Source: DATLWR01 sp035576205 (GTDB lineage: Bacteria > Pseudomonadota > Zetaproteobacteria > Mariprofundales > Mariprofundaceae). Taken from it: DNA of 35,539 bases. The first letter of the stretch is position 1, and each line of letters starts with the position of its first letter. Positions 14,622 through 22,113 of this stretch are shown piece by piece. The notes beneath the pieces were generated by a model, which was given only the letters and a program-made list of their open reading frames with translations, was not told the origin of the DNA and ran no database searches. The DNA lies in NCBI GenBank assembly GCA_035576205.1, contig DATLWR010000136.1, forward strand, positions 1 to 35,539, read 5' to 3'. Both the position numbers and the translations under genes were made by a program.

Positions 14622-16232
14622 TCAGTCGCTCCGGTCGGACGACAGCACGGTATCAGCCGGGATGGACAACATTCCAGGATAATCCGTCGAATAATGCAGG
14701 CCCCGCGACTCATGCCGCCGCTGGGCCGAGCGGACGATCAGCTCCGCCACTTGCGCCAGATTACGCAATTCGATCAGGTCGCGCGAAACCGGGTGGCGCC
14801 AGTAATAGGCGGAAATTTCTTCCTGGATGACCCGCAGGCGCCGGCGGGCGCGACGCAACCGTTCGTCGGAGCGCACGATGCCGACGTAGTTGGACATCGT
14901 GGCGCGGATTTCGTCCCAGTTCTGCTTGATCGGGATGCGCTCGGTCTCCGGTACGATGCCGCTTTCATCCCAGACGGGCAGTTTCGGAAAGCCCGTACTG
15001 CTGTTGTGCGCAAGGATGTCACGACTGCAGAAGTCCGCCATGACCAGGCACTCGAGCAGCGAATTGCTGGCCAGCCGGTTGGCGCCATGCAGGCCCGAAC
15101 AGGAAGTTTCGCCAATCGCGTAGAGATTGGCGATATCGGTCCGACCGGTTTCATCGGTCAGTACGCCGCCGCAGGTATAGTGGGCGGCCGGCACGATAGG
15201 GACCGGCATGCGTGCCAGGTCGAGGCCGAGCTCCAGCAGGCGCGACTGGATGTTCGGGAACTGGCTGCGGATCTTCTCTTCGCCCAGCGGCCGTGCATCG
15301 AGAAACATGCAATCCGCACCCTGTTTCTTCATCTCGTGGTCGATGGCGCGTGCGACGATGTCGCGCGGGGCCAGCTCGCCTTGGGAATCATAGTCGAACA
15401 GGAAACGCCTGCCCCTGGCATCCACGATGTGGGCGCCCTCGCCGCGCAGGGCTTCGCTGAGCAGCATGTTGGAACCCTTCGGATGAAACAGGCAGGTGGG
15501 GTGGAACTGCATGAATTCCATATTGGCAACCCGACAGCCCGCCCGCCAGGCCATGGCAATGCCGTCACCGCTGGCGGCATGCGGATTGGAGGTGTACATG
15601 TAGACCTTGCCGGCACCACCTGTGGCCAGAATGGTATGGCGTGCGGCAACCGTGAGAACCTTCTGGTCGGGGCCAAGCAGGTAGGCGCCGAGACAGCGAC
15701 GCGGTTTGCCGTCCGCCTTGAGTCGATGGCTGGTGATCAGGTCGATGGCGGTATAGTTTTGTAACCGGATCAGGTTGGGGCGATCGGCAACCTGGGCAAG
15801 CAACGCTTCGCCGATGGCGCGTCCCGTGGCATCCTGGGCATGGGCGATGCGCCGCTGGCTGTGGCCACCTTCGCGGGTCAGATGCAGGTGCCCGTTCTCC
15901 GTATCGAACGCCGTGCCGATTTCCACCAGTTGGTGAATGATTTCGCTGCTGCGCTCGACAATTTTGCGAACCGTCGCCTCGTGGCAAAGGCCAGCTCCAG
16001 CCTTCAATGTGTCCTGGACATGGGATTCGATACTGTCGTCGTCCGACAGCACGGCGGCAATGCCGCCCTGGGCGAAGTAGGTGCTGGAGTCGGCAAAGGT
16101 GCCCTTGTTGACGATGGCGACCTTGCCATGATCACAAAGGCGACCGGCTGCAAGTAGGCCGGCAGCACCGCTGCCGATGACCAGGAAATCCACTTCCAGT
16201 TGTGAAGGCGTGATCGGTTGCTTCGGTTTCAA
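14622..16232 (-). CDS. nadB: L-aspartate oxidase
   Basis: NadB is the FAD enzyme that oxidises L-aspartate to iminoaspartate, the first step of de novo NAD synthesis, with NadA next. The dinucleotide-binding motif is VIGSGAAGLLAAGRL, near residues 18-32. Further marks are YFAQGGIAAVLSDDDSIESH, HLTREGGHSQRRIAHAQDAT, SGDGIAMAWRAGCRVANMEF and HYTCGGV. I chose the TTG at 16232, giving 536 residues, because GAAGGA stands 6 bases upstream (16239-16244) and the family starts here. A frame open to ATG 16313 would include the likely promoter. nadA is not in the window. Confidence 0.95.
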   Translation of the reverse strand: MKPKQPITPSQLEVDFLVIGSGAAGLLAAGRLCDHGKVAIVNKGTFADSSTYFAQGGIAAVLSDDDSIESHVQDTLKAGAGLCHEATVRKIVERSSEIIHQLVEIGTAFDTENGHLHLTREGGHSQRRIAHAQDATGRAIGEALLAQVADRPNLIRLQNYTAIDLITSHRLKADGKPRRCLGAYLLGPDQKVLTVAARHTILATGGAGKVYMYTSNPHAASGDGIAMAWRAGCRVANMEFMQFHPTCLFHPKGSNMLLSEALRGEGAHIVDARGRRFLFDYDSQGELAPRDIVARAIDHEMKKQGADCMFLDARPLGEEKIRSQFPNIQSRLLELGLDLARMPVPIVPAAHYTCGGVLTDETGRTDIANLYAIGETSCSGLHGANRLASNSLLECLVMADFCSRDILAHNSSTGFPKLPVWDESGIVPETERIPIKQNWDEIRATMSNYVGIVRSDERLRRARRRLRVIQEEISAYYWRHPVSRDLIELRNLAQVAELIVRSAQRRHESRGLHYSTDYPGMLSIPADTVLSSDRSD

Positions 16233-16259
16233 AGGTATTCCTTCTACGGTATCTAGCCC

Positions 16260-16288
16260 AGAATAGGAGGCAGGGCTTGCCGCGGCAA
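16260..16288 (-). promoter_or_regulatory. Predicted nadB promoter
   Basis: On the minus strand TTGCCG (16288 to 16283) and TATTCT (16265 to 16260) are separated by 17 bases. Transcription would start near 16253, giving a leader of about 20 bases that includes the GAAGGA before the TTG start. The -35 hexamer lies inside the palindrome at 16275-16290. Confidence 0.55.
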
Positions 16289-16290
16289 GC
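16275..16290. promoter_or_regulatory. Perfect 16-bp palindrome over the nadB -35 region
   Basis: GCTTGCCGCGGCAAGC is its own exact reverse complement. It lies in the divergent nadB/rseC intergenic region and covers the predicted nadB -35 element, the position of a repressor operator. The regulator is not identifiable from the sequence. As RNA it could fold into a 6-bp stem in the rseC leader. Confidence 0.5.
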
Positions 16291-16311
16291 TTGCGGTGCT
16301 GCAATATGCGC

Positions 16312-16767
16312 ATGGAACAGCAGGTCAGCGTGATCGAGGTGAAAGGCAGCGGGGCGCGCGTTCGCGCGGCACGCGCATCCGCCTGTGGTCACTGCGCCGG
16401 CCAGTCGGCCTGCGGCACCCTCGGTTCCTGGACACAGCGGTTTGCTGAGATGGATGTCGAGAATGCCATCGGTGCCCGGGTTGGGGACGAAGTGGTGATT
16501 GATGTTCCGGACGGCGAGTTACTGAAAGCCACCTTCAGGCTCTATGGCCTGCCGATGTTGCTGTTCATTGCTGCCGGCATGCTGGTCCGCCATCTGGCGG
16601 TCATGTTGCAGGCATCCGCTCCGGATGTCTGGGCCGCCGTGGCCGGAGTGGCCGGTATTCTTGGATACTATGGCTGGCTTCGATTGCGTTCGCCACAATT
16701 GGCCAAACCGGCGGGCCGCATCATTCGTATCGAGCGGGAGAGAATTATTCCGATCAGGCCGCTGTAA
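16312..16767 (+). CDS. rseC: RseC/MucC-family membrane protein
   Basis: RseC/MucC proteins are small inner-membrane proteins linked to the sigmaE envelope stress system and to electron transfer (SoxR reduction). The 151-residue product has an N-terminal cysteine cluster, ACGHCAGQSACG at about residues 24-35, a beta-rich segment with GDEVVIDVPDGELLKA, and two hydrophobic segments at about 76-95 and 100-120. This order matches the family. I chose ATG 16312; ATG 16306 is also possible, and no good ribosome-binding site precedes either. Upstream nadB and downstream DegP-like protease echo the E. coli and Pseudomonas loci, but rpoE, rseA and rseB are absent here. Confidence 0.85.
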   Translation: MEQQVSVIEVKGSGARVRAARASACGHCAGQSACGTLGSWTQRFAEMDVENAIGARVGDEVVIDVPDGELLKATFRLYGLPMLLFIAAGMLVRHLAVMLQASAPDVWAAVAGVAGILGYYGWLRLRSPQLAKPAGRIIRIERERIIPIRPL

Positions 16768-16830
16768 CTTTCATGTTTTGTTCATCTTTTTGACGTACAA
16801 ATCAGCCACCAACGACAAAGGAGACTGAAT

Positions 16831-18237
16831 TTGAATCAGATTCGCCGCTTACTTTTGACCATTCCTGTTCTATTGGTTGTTTTTCATCAGGCAGAGGCGA
16901 TGCCTGACAGTTTCGCAGACCTGGCTGCCAATCAGGCGGACGCCGTTGTCAATATCAGCACGACCCAGATGGTTCGGCCGGGGCAGGAAGGCGCCCCTGA
17001 CTTCGGTTTCCCTCCCGGTTCTCCTTTCGATCAGTTTTTCCATGACTTTTTCCGCAATATGCCGCCTCAGGAACGCCACTCCCTGGGAACCGGTTTTATT
17101 ATTTCATCCGACGGCTATATCGTAACCAATAATCATGTGGTGGACGGGGCCGATCAGGTCGTTGTCAAAATGCGTGATGGTACCGAGGAGCCTGCCAAGA
17201 TTGTCGGCACGGATACCAAGCTCGATGTGGCATTGCTGAAGATCAAGGCCAAGGGCTTGAAGACCGTGACACTGGGTGACTCGGATGCGCTGCGTGTCGG
17301 CGACTGGGTGGTGGCGATCGGTAATCCGTTCGGCCTGGAGCAGACGGTGACGGCAGGTATCGTATCGGCCAAGGGGCGAGTGATCGGTTCCGGACCTTAT
17401 GACGATTTCATCCAGACCGACGCAGCGATCAATCCCGGCAATTCGGGTGGGCCTCTGTTCAATGTCCGCGGTGAGGTTGTCGGTATCAACACGGCGATTT
17501 ATTCCCGTAGCGGCGGCAACAACGGCATTGGCTTTGCCATTCCGATCAATCTGGCCAAGTCCGTTCTCGGCGAGCTGCGCAAGACCGGCCATGTGACGCG
17601 GGCACGGCTGGGCGTGCATATCACCGACGTCGACAGCGAGACCATGAAGGCTCTGAACCTTCCGAATCGCGAAGGTGCGCTGGTGCCTCAGGTGGAGGCC
17701 GGTTCGGCTGCCGACAAGGCGGGGGTACGGGCGGGCGACGTCATTGTTGCAATCGACGGGGAACCCATCCGGCACGCGCATGATCTGCCGATCCGGGTCG
17801 CCCGCCATACGCCGGGCGACAAGGTGAAGCTGCGTATTATCCGCGACGGCAAACCGATGGATGTCGTCGTCACGGTCGAAAAGATGCCTGAGGAAACAGC
17901 CTCCAACGGCCATGCCGAAGGCAGCCCGGATCAGGTCCGTCTCGGAATCGGTATCGGCGACCTGACACCGGATCTGCGGCAGTCGCTGGGCATTCGGGTT
18001 CAAGCAGGCGTTGTCGTGCAGCAGGTGTTGCAGGGTTCGCCGGCGGATCAGGCGGGTCTCGAAATCGGTGACGTGATCTACAGCGTCAATGGCGAAAAGG
18101 TCACCGGTGTGAAGCAGTTCCGCAAGATGGCCGGAGGATTCAAGCACGGCGAGATGCTGCGCATCATGCTGGACAGGCATGGCGACCAGGTCTTCGCGTT
18201 GGTGAAGCTGCCGGAAGCACGCAAGGGGGATGAGTGA
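16831..18237 (+). CDS. degP: Periplasmic serine protease, DegP/DegQ/MucD type
   Basis: DegP-type proteases degrade misfolded periplasmic proteins. The 468-residue product has a signal peptide ending AEA at about residue 23, and a trypsin-like domain with His102 (TNNHVVDGADQ), Asp132 (KLDVALLKI) and Ser205 (NPGNSGGPLF). Two PDZ domains follow at about 265-355 and 370-465. TTG is the start, supported by AAAGGAG at 16817-16823 with a 7-base spacer and by the signal peptide starting there. Its place after rseC resembles mucC-mucD of Pseudomonas. The stop overlaps the next start (GTGA). Confidence 0.96.
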   Translation: MNQIRRLLLTIPVLLVVFHQAEAMPDSFADLAANQADAVVNISTTQMVRPGQEGAPDFGFPPGSPFDQFFHDFFRNMPPQERHSLGTGFIISSDGYIVTNNHVVDGADQVVVKMRDGTEEPAKIVGTDTKLDVALLKIKAKGLKTVTLGDSDALRVGDWVVAIGNPFGLEQTVTAGIVSAKGRVIGSGPYDDFIQTDAAINPGNSGGPLFNVRGEVVGINTAIYSRSGGNNGIGFAIPINLAKSVLGELRKTGHVTRARLGVHITDVDSETMKALNLPNREGALVPQVEAGSAADKAGVRAGDVIVAIDGEPIRHAHDLPIRVARHTPGDKVKLRIIRDGKPMDVVVTVEKMPEETASNGHAEGSPDQVRLGIGIGDLTPDLRQSLGIRVQAGVVVQQVLQGSPADQAGLEIGDVIYSVNGEKVTGVKQFRKMAGGFKHGEMLRIMLDRHGDQVFALVKLPEARKGDE

Positions 18238-18494
18238 CGCTGCCGCATGTGCAGGTGATGAGCCGCCGCGAGTGTTGTCTCTGCGAGGATGCCAAGGAGA
18301 TCGTTGCGGCGCAGGCAGAAAGCGGCCTGTGCACCTGGGAAGTGATCGATGTGGATCGAGACAAGGCCCTGCTGGTGCGATACGGGATGGATGTGCCGGT
18401 GCTGCTGATCGATGGCCGCCAGGCATTCATGCACCGTGTTGCCGCGGATGAGTTGAGATCCGCATTGCTGTCGGGTTCGGTGAGGACAGGCTGA
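18234..18494 (+). CDS. Small glutaredoxin-like protein
   Basis: This 86-residue protein begins at GTG, overlapping the degP stop by four bases, with AAGGGGG upstream. It has the pattern of the short glutaredoxin-like (DUF836) family: a first beta strand VQVMSRREC, a redox motif CCLC at residues 14-17, helix DAKEIVAAQAE, then WEVIDVDRDKALLVRYGMDV and the cis-proline region DVPVLLIDG. No signal peptide is seen, so it is probably cytoplasmic. A thiol-disulfide role is inferred; the substrate is unknown. Tight coupling with a protease and a TlpA-like thioredoxin suggests a shared redox function. Confidence 0.82.
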   Translation: MTLPHVQVMSRRECCLCEDAKEIVAAQAESGLCTWEVIDVDRDKALLVRYGMDVPVLLIDGRQAFMHRVAADELRSALLSGSVRTG

Positions 18495-19027
18495 TGCTCA
18501 AGCGCTGGATGGTCGCTCTTTCGATTGTAGTCGGCCTGGCGGCAGCGTTCTGGTTTGCGTTGCCCGCCGCGCCGGCAATGGTGCGGCAGGGCGATGCTGC
18601 CAGGTCTTTTTCGCTTCCGGATATCAACGGGACCATGGCTTCGCTGCCGATCGGCGAGGTCATACTGCTCAACTTCTGGGCGACCTGGTGTCCGCCCTGC
18701 CGGGAGGAGATCCCCTCGTTGTCGGCGCTGCATCGCAAGTTCGCCAGTCGCGGACTGAAGGTGGTAGCGGTATCGGTGGACAAGAATCACGATGATCTCA
18801 CAGGTTTCGTGCATGAGAACCAGATGCCGTTTGAGGTGCTCAACGATGTCGACAGCCATGTTTCGCACCAGTACGGCGTTTACCGTTATCCCGAATCGTT
18901 TCTCATTGACCGCAATGGCACGGTGCGCTATCACCTCATCGGGGCCGTGGATTGGATGTCTGCGCCGGTCCTGCAAACCGTGGAGGGGATGCTGAATGAA
19001 CCGCGTAACGGAGGGGCAGCAGACTGA
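18494..19027 (+). CDS. TlpA/ResA-like membrane-anchored thioredoxin
   Basis: This 177-residue protein has an uncleaved or lipobox-free N-terminal anchor at residues 5-28 and a thioredoxin fold facing the periplasm. The active site is WCPPC at residues 65-69 (FWATWCPPCREEIPSL), and the cis-proline loop is near YRYPESFLIDRNG. Such proteins reduce disulfides in the periplasm, for example apocytochrome c (ResA, CcmG) or other clients; the client here is unknown. Its ATG shares one base with the preceding gene's stop. Its last 32 bases overlap ligA in another frame. Confidence 0.92.
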   Translation: MLKRWMVALSIVVGLAAAFWFALPAAPAMVRQGDAARSFSLPDINGTMASLPIGEVILLNFWATWCPPCREEIPSLSALHRKFASRGLKVVAVSVDKNHDDLTGFVHENQMPFEVLNDVDSHVSHQYGVYRYPESFLIDRNGTVRYHLIGAVDWMSAPVLQTVEGMLNEPRNGGAAD

Positions 19028-21056
19028 TCGCCGGCAGGCATTGCGTCGCACGATCGAGGCATTGCGTGCCGAGCTGACCGAACATAACTATCGGTATTAT
19101 GTGCTGGATGCTCCCGTCATATCGGATGCCGAATATGATCAGCTGCTGAAAAAACTGCAGGGTCTGGAGGAGGAACTCGGCGAGCCCGTTCCCGAGTATT
19201 CTCCGACCAGAACCGTCGGCGCACCGATCAGTCATGCGTTCCAGCCCAGCGAACATGGCGAGCCGATGCTGTCGCTGGCCAACGCTTTCGACGACGAGGA
19301 TGTTGTCGAATTCGTCCGCCGGGTCGAAGAACTGGCCGGACACAGCGCCCTGCATTTTATCGTCGAGCCCAAGATCGATGGCCTGGCGGTCAACTTGAGT
19401 TACGAACACGGCCGTCTGGTTTCCGCTGCCACGCGTGGGGATGGAGCGGTCGGTGAAAATGTGACCGACAATATCCGCACCATCGCCGACATCCCGTGGC
19501 ATTTGACGGCTGACGGAAATTTGCCTGATCTTCTGGAAGTGCGCGGCGAGGTCTATATGCCGAAGCAGGCATTTGCCGACCTGAATCGGGCGCAGGAAGA
19601 GGCCGGGGCGAAGGTGTTCGCCAACCCGCGCAACGCCGCCGCAGGTTCGCTACGGCAGATGGATGCCAAAGTCACGGCCGAACGTAATCTCGCTTTCTAT
19701 GCCTATGGCGTCGGTTTGGGTGGAGTGGCTGTGGCGAAGTCCCAGTCGGCATTGCTGGAGAGGCTCCAAGACATGGGATTTTCCATCCAGTCGACTTCAC
19801 GGGCCGATTCGGCTGCCGGGTTGCTGGATATCTACCGCGTTTGGCAAACCAGGCGGCAATCGCTCCCCTATGAGATCGACGGCTTGGTTTACAAAGTTGA
19901 CGATTTCTCTTTGCAGCAGGAGATCGGCTCGGTTTCCCGTTCACCGCGCTGGGCGATTGCCCACAAGTTCCCGGCTCAGGAGGTCGAAACAATCGTCGAA
20001 CGGATCATCTGGCAGGTGGGGCGCACCGGTACTGTAACGCCCGTGGCTGAGATGGTGCCGGTAGCGGTGGGCGGAGTGATGGTTTCGCGCGCTACCCTGC
20101 ACAATGTCCAGGAGATGCAGCGCAAGGATGTGCGCGAGGGCGACCGGGTTGTTATCCGCCGTGCCGGCGATGTTATCCCCGAAGTCGTGCGCGTGGTCGA
20201 TACGGGAGGTAGTCGCAGCAAACCGCCCTCACCACCAGATCGTTGCCCGGTTTGTGGTGCCCACGTCGAACAGGCAGAGGGGGAAGTGGCGATTCGCTGC
20301 TCGGGTGGCCTCTCCTGCCCGGCACAGGTGCGTGAACGCCTGCGGCATTTTTCTTCCCGGGGGGCGATGGATATCGAGGGGATGGGCGAAAAGCTGATTA
20401 TGATGCTGGCTGACGAACCGGAAGGGTCGCCACTCAAGCTGCATTCAATTGCCGATATCTACCGGATCGACTTCGATTGCTTGAACGGCCGCGAAGGGTT
20501 CGGCGACAGAAAGATTGCCAATTTGCAGAAGGCGGTGGAGGCGAGTCGGTCGCGGCCGTTGCCGAAGTTCCTTTTCGCACTCGGTATCCGCCATGTCGGT
20601 GAGGCCACGGCGATTGCGCTGGCCGAACATTTTCTTTCGATGGAAGGCATCGAGTCGGCTGATGCTGAAATGCTGCAACAGGTGCCGGATGTTGGTCCGG
20701 AGGTGGCTGCCAGTATTCGCTCCTTTTTCGAGGAGGCTCACAACCGCGAGGTGCTGCATGCATTGAAGGCGAGTGGTGCCTGGCCCGCTCCTATGCCCCG
20801 CAAGACAGTCGATGCAACGCATCCACTGGCCGGCAAGACAGTTGTCGTCACCGGCACGCTGGTGTCGATGGGGCGCTCGGAAGCGGAGGCGAAGCTGCGG
20901 GAGTTGGGAGCGAGACCGGCCGGATCGGTATCGAAGAAAACGGACTACGTTGTGGCCGGCGAAGGGGCAGGTTCGAAACTGGCCAAAGCGGACGAACTGG
21001 GGATACCGGTCGTCGGAGAAGAGCAGTTGCTGCAATGGTTGCGGATAGCGGATTGA
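18996..21056 (+). CDS. ligA: NAD-dependent DNA ligase
   Basis: LigA seals nicks in replication and repair using NAD. The 686-residue product has domain Ia with HNYRYYVLDAPVISDAEYDQ, then the adenylation motif EPKIDGLAVNLSYEHGRL with the reactive Lys126. An OB-fold follows with RAGDVIPEVVRVV, a four-cysteine zinc finger starting CPVCGAH, helix-hairpin-helix repeats and a C-terminal BRCT domain near HPLAGKTVVVTGTLVSMGRS. ATG 18996 has GGAGGGG at 18982-18988 with a 7-base spacer. The start therefore lies inside the thioredoxin gene, an unusual 32-base overlap. Length is close to the usual 670. Confidence 0.98.
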   Translation: MNRVTEGQQTDRRQALRRTIEALRAELTEHNYRYYVLDAPVISDAEYDQLLKKLQGLEEELGEPVPEYSPTRTVGAPISHAFQPSEHGEPMLSLANAFDDEDVVEFVRRVEELAGHSALHFIVEPKIDGLAVNLSYEHGRLVSAATRGDGAVGENVTDNIRTIADIPWHLTADGNLPDLLEVRGEVYMPKQAFADLNRAQEEAGAKVFANPRNAAAGSLRQMDAKVTAERNLAFYAYGVGLGGVAVAKSQSALLERLQDMGFSIQSTSRADSAAGLLDIYRVWQTRRQSLPYEIDGLVYKVDDFSLQQEIGSVSRSPRWAIAHKFPAQEVETIVERIIWQVGRTGTVTPVAEMVPVAVGGVMVSRATLHNVQEMQRKDVREGDRVVIRRAGDVIPEVVRVVDTGGSRSKPPSPPDRCPVCGAHVEQAEGEVAIRCSGGLSCPAQVRERLRHFSSRGAMDIEGMGEKLIMMLADEPEGSPLKLHSIADIYRIDFDCLNGREGFGDRKIANLQKAVEASRSRPLPKFLFALGIRHVGEATAIALAEHFLSMEGIESADAEMLQQVPDVGPEVAASIRSFFEEAHNREVLHALKASGAWPAPMPRKTVDATHPLAGKTVVVTGTLVSMGRSEAEAKLRELGARPAGSVSKKTDYVVAGEGAGSKLAKADELGIPVVGEEQLLQWLRIAD

Positions 21057-21072
21057 TATGTCGATATTGAGG

Positions 21073-21101
21073 TTGACGCATCCGCCATGCGCTTCTAAGG
21101 T
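21073..21101 (+). promoter_or_regulatory. Predicted promoter of tRNA-Gln
   Basis: TTGACG (21073-21078) and TAAGGT (21096-21101) are 17 bases apart. The expected start near 21108 is only a few bases before the mature tRNA at 21115. The -10 match is weak, so this rests mostly on the -35 and the position. Confidence 0.5.
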
Positions 21102-21114
21102 TCGCACCCTCAAT

Positions 21115-21188
21115 TGGGGGATCGTCTAGCGGCAGGACTACGGACTCTGACTCCGTCAACCTAGGTTCGAATCCTAGTCCCCCAGCCA
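21115..21188 (+). tRNA. tRNA-Gln (anticodon CTG)
   Basis: A complete cloverleaf can be drawn. The acceptor TGGGGGA pairs with TCCCCCA, the D-stem is GTCT/GGAC, and the anticodon stem ACGGA/TCCGT holds loop CTCTGAC with anticodon CTG. The T-stem CTAGG/CCTAG holds loop TTCGAAT. The U1-A72 pair and discriminator G73 are the known glutamine identity elements, and CCA is encoded. It reads CAG codons. Confidence 0.96.
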
Positions 21189-21210
21189 GTTTCTTTCGTC
21201 GGATGTCGTT

Positions 21211-21238
21211 CTGACAGCATGTAAATGATTTTTAATAT
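21211..21238 (+). promoter_or_regulatory. Predicted promoter of the candidate small RNA
   Basis: CTGACA (21211-21216) and TAATAT (21233-21238) are 16 bases apart, in a locally AT-rich stretch just after tRNA-Gln. Transcription would start near 21245, upstream of the C-rich hairpin and the terminator, with no open reading frame between. Confidence 0.5.
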
Positions 21239-21244
21239 GCGTTT

Positions 21245-21365
21245 CACACTGTGCTCATAGCGCATCGGATATGGTTCGTCCTGTCTGGCGCCATTCCCTC
21301 CTCCCCTCCCTAGTGTTTTGCGCCAGACACTGAGGCCCCGGCTCCCGCCGGGGCCTCTTCTCTTT
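21245..21365 (+). ncRNA. Candidate C-rich-loop small RNA (anti-Shine-Dalgarno type)
   Basis: No protein gene is found here. The stretch contains a perfect 10-bp inverted repeat, TGTCTGGCGC (21282-21291) and GCGCCAGACA (21320-21329). It encloses a 28-base loop with the pyrimidine run TCCCTCCTCCCCTCCCT (21295-21311). Two bases later a perfect intrinsic terminator follows. The loop is complementary to GGAGG-type ribosome-binding sites. The design of a CCUCCU-loop hairpin plus a terminator hairpin resembles the CcsR/cuckoo small RNAs described in alphaproteobacteria; a relationship is inference only. The 5' end near 21245 is predicted from a promoter-like sequence. It could instead be the processed 3' trailer of tRNA-Gln. 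Confidence 0.6.
21332..21365 (+). terminator. Intrinsic terminator of the candidate small RNA
   Basis: GAGGCCCCGGC pairs perfectly with GCCGGGGCCTC around TCCC, followed by TTCTCTTT. The T-rich tail occurs only on the + strand side, so it ends a + strand transcript (the small RNA or tRNA-Gln trailer), not the minus-strand gene next to it. Confidence 0.9.
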
Positions 21366-21369
21366 CGGG

Positions 21370-22113
21370 TTAGCGAAATCTGATTTCAGCAGCGATCGGT
21401 AGGTGATCCGAGCAGAGGATCGGCAAGGTCCTCAGATTGCAAATCTCAAGATTGCGGGTGGTCAGGATATGGTCGATCCGGCGTCTGGGCTGCCAGCTCG
21501 GATAGGTTGCTGGTGTGATGATACCGCTTTGCAGATCTGCCATTTCCATGAGTTGCCGGAATTCCGGCGAGTGCGGTTCGCAGTTGAGGTCGCCCAGCAC
21601 GATGGCGGCAGGATGTTTTTTGACCAACTGGGCGATGAAGTCGATTTGCCGCAGGCGGCTTGAACGGCGCAGCGACAGGTGAGTGGCGATAATGGCAATC
21701 GGTTGCCCCTGCCAATGACAGACGCTTTCCAGAGCTCCCCTGCCATGCCGGGAGGCGGGCAAGCGATGCTTGTGGACGGCATCGAGCTGAATTCTTGCGA
21801 GTATGCCCAAAGAAATGCAGGCAATCGGCCCCATTTCCCGGGTAATCAGTGACTGGCTGTAGCTGAAGCCGGTGCGCATGGCCAGGTAATCCTGTTGGTG
21901 GATATAACTGGTACGAAATGAACCGGCATCTGCCTCCTGCAGAGCGACGATATCGAACGGGGCAATGGCTTCGGCAATCTGTTCCAGGTTGGCATGCACG
22001 TGGCGATGCGGCAGCAGGTAGCGCCAGCCGTGCGTGACCAGGTGATGGGGCAGATGGCTGCCGATGCCTGCCTGCATATTGAAGCTGGCAATGCGCAAAT
22101 GACCGGATGGCAT
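21370..22113 (-). CDS. Endonuclease/exonuclease/phosphatase (EEP) family protein
   Basis: This 247-residue protein has the full set of EEP metal-dependent phosphodiesterase motifs: IASFNMQ near residue 8, IVALQEAD near residue 55, IATHLSLRRS near 145, VLGDLNCEP near 170, RRRIDHILTT near 210 and CSDHLPIAAEI at the end. No signal peptide is seen. The family includes DNA repair nucleases, lipid phosphatases and others, so the substrate cannot be assigned. It starts directly after the rmuC stop (TGAATG), forming an operon with rmuC and a thioesterase. Its partner RmuC suggests, weakly, a DNA-related role. Confidence 0.9.
   Translation of the reverse strand: MPSGHLRIASFNMQAGIGSHLPHHLVTHGWRYLLPHRHVHANLEQIAEAIAPFDIVALQEADAGSFRTSYIHQQDYLAMRTGFSYSQSLITREMGPIACISLGILARIQLDAVHKHRLPASRHGRGALESVCHWQGQPIAIIATHLSLRRSSRLRQIDFIAQLVKKHPAAIVLGDLNCEPHSPEFRQLMEMADLQSGIITPATYPSWQPRRRIDHILTTRNLEICNLRTLPILCSDHLPIAAEIRFR

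Noticed and set aside
14418..15764. A 448-codon + strand frame opposite nadB.
   Set aside because: nadB motifs are unmistakable on the minus strand; the + frame has no ribosome-binding site or motifs.
16277..16312. TTG 16277, placed ideally after AGGAGG (16265-16270), as a start for rseC.
   Set aside because: It is in another frame than rseC and does not lead to a meaningful protein.
16233..16313. Upstream ATG 16313 as the start of nadB.
   Set aside because: The added 27 residues match nothing in the family and would cover the predicted promoter; TTG 16232 has a good ribosome-binding site.
18230..18451. A 73-codon frame starting at ATG 18230 after the degP end.
   Set aside because: It is out of frame with the glutaredoxin-like gene, which has a CCLC motif and GTGA coupling; the alternative lacks any motif.
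21282..21329. The minus-strand version of the C-rich hairpin, whose loop would show GGGAGGGGAGGAGGG, like CsrA-sequestering RNAs.
   Set aside because: The adjacent terminator has its T-tail only on the + strand, and there is no minus-strand promoter candidate. A single hairpin with GGA repeats is unlike CsrB/RsmY families.
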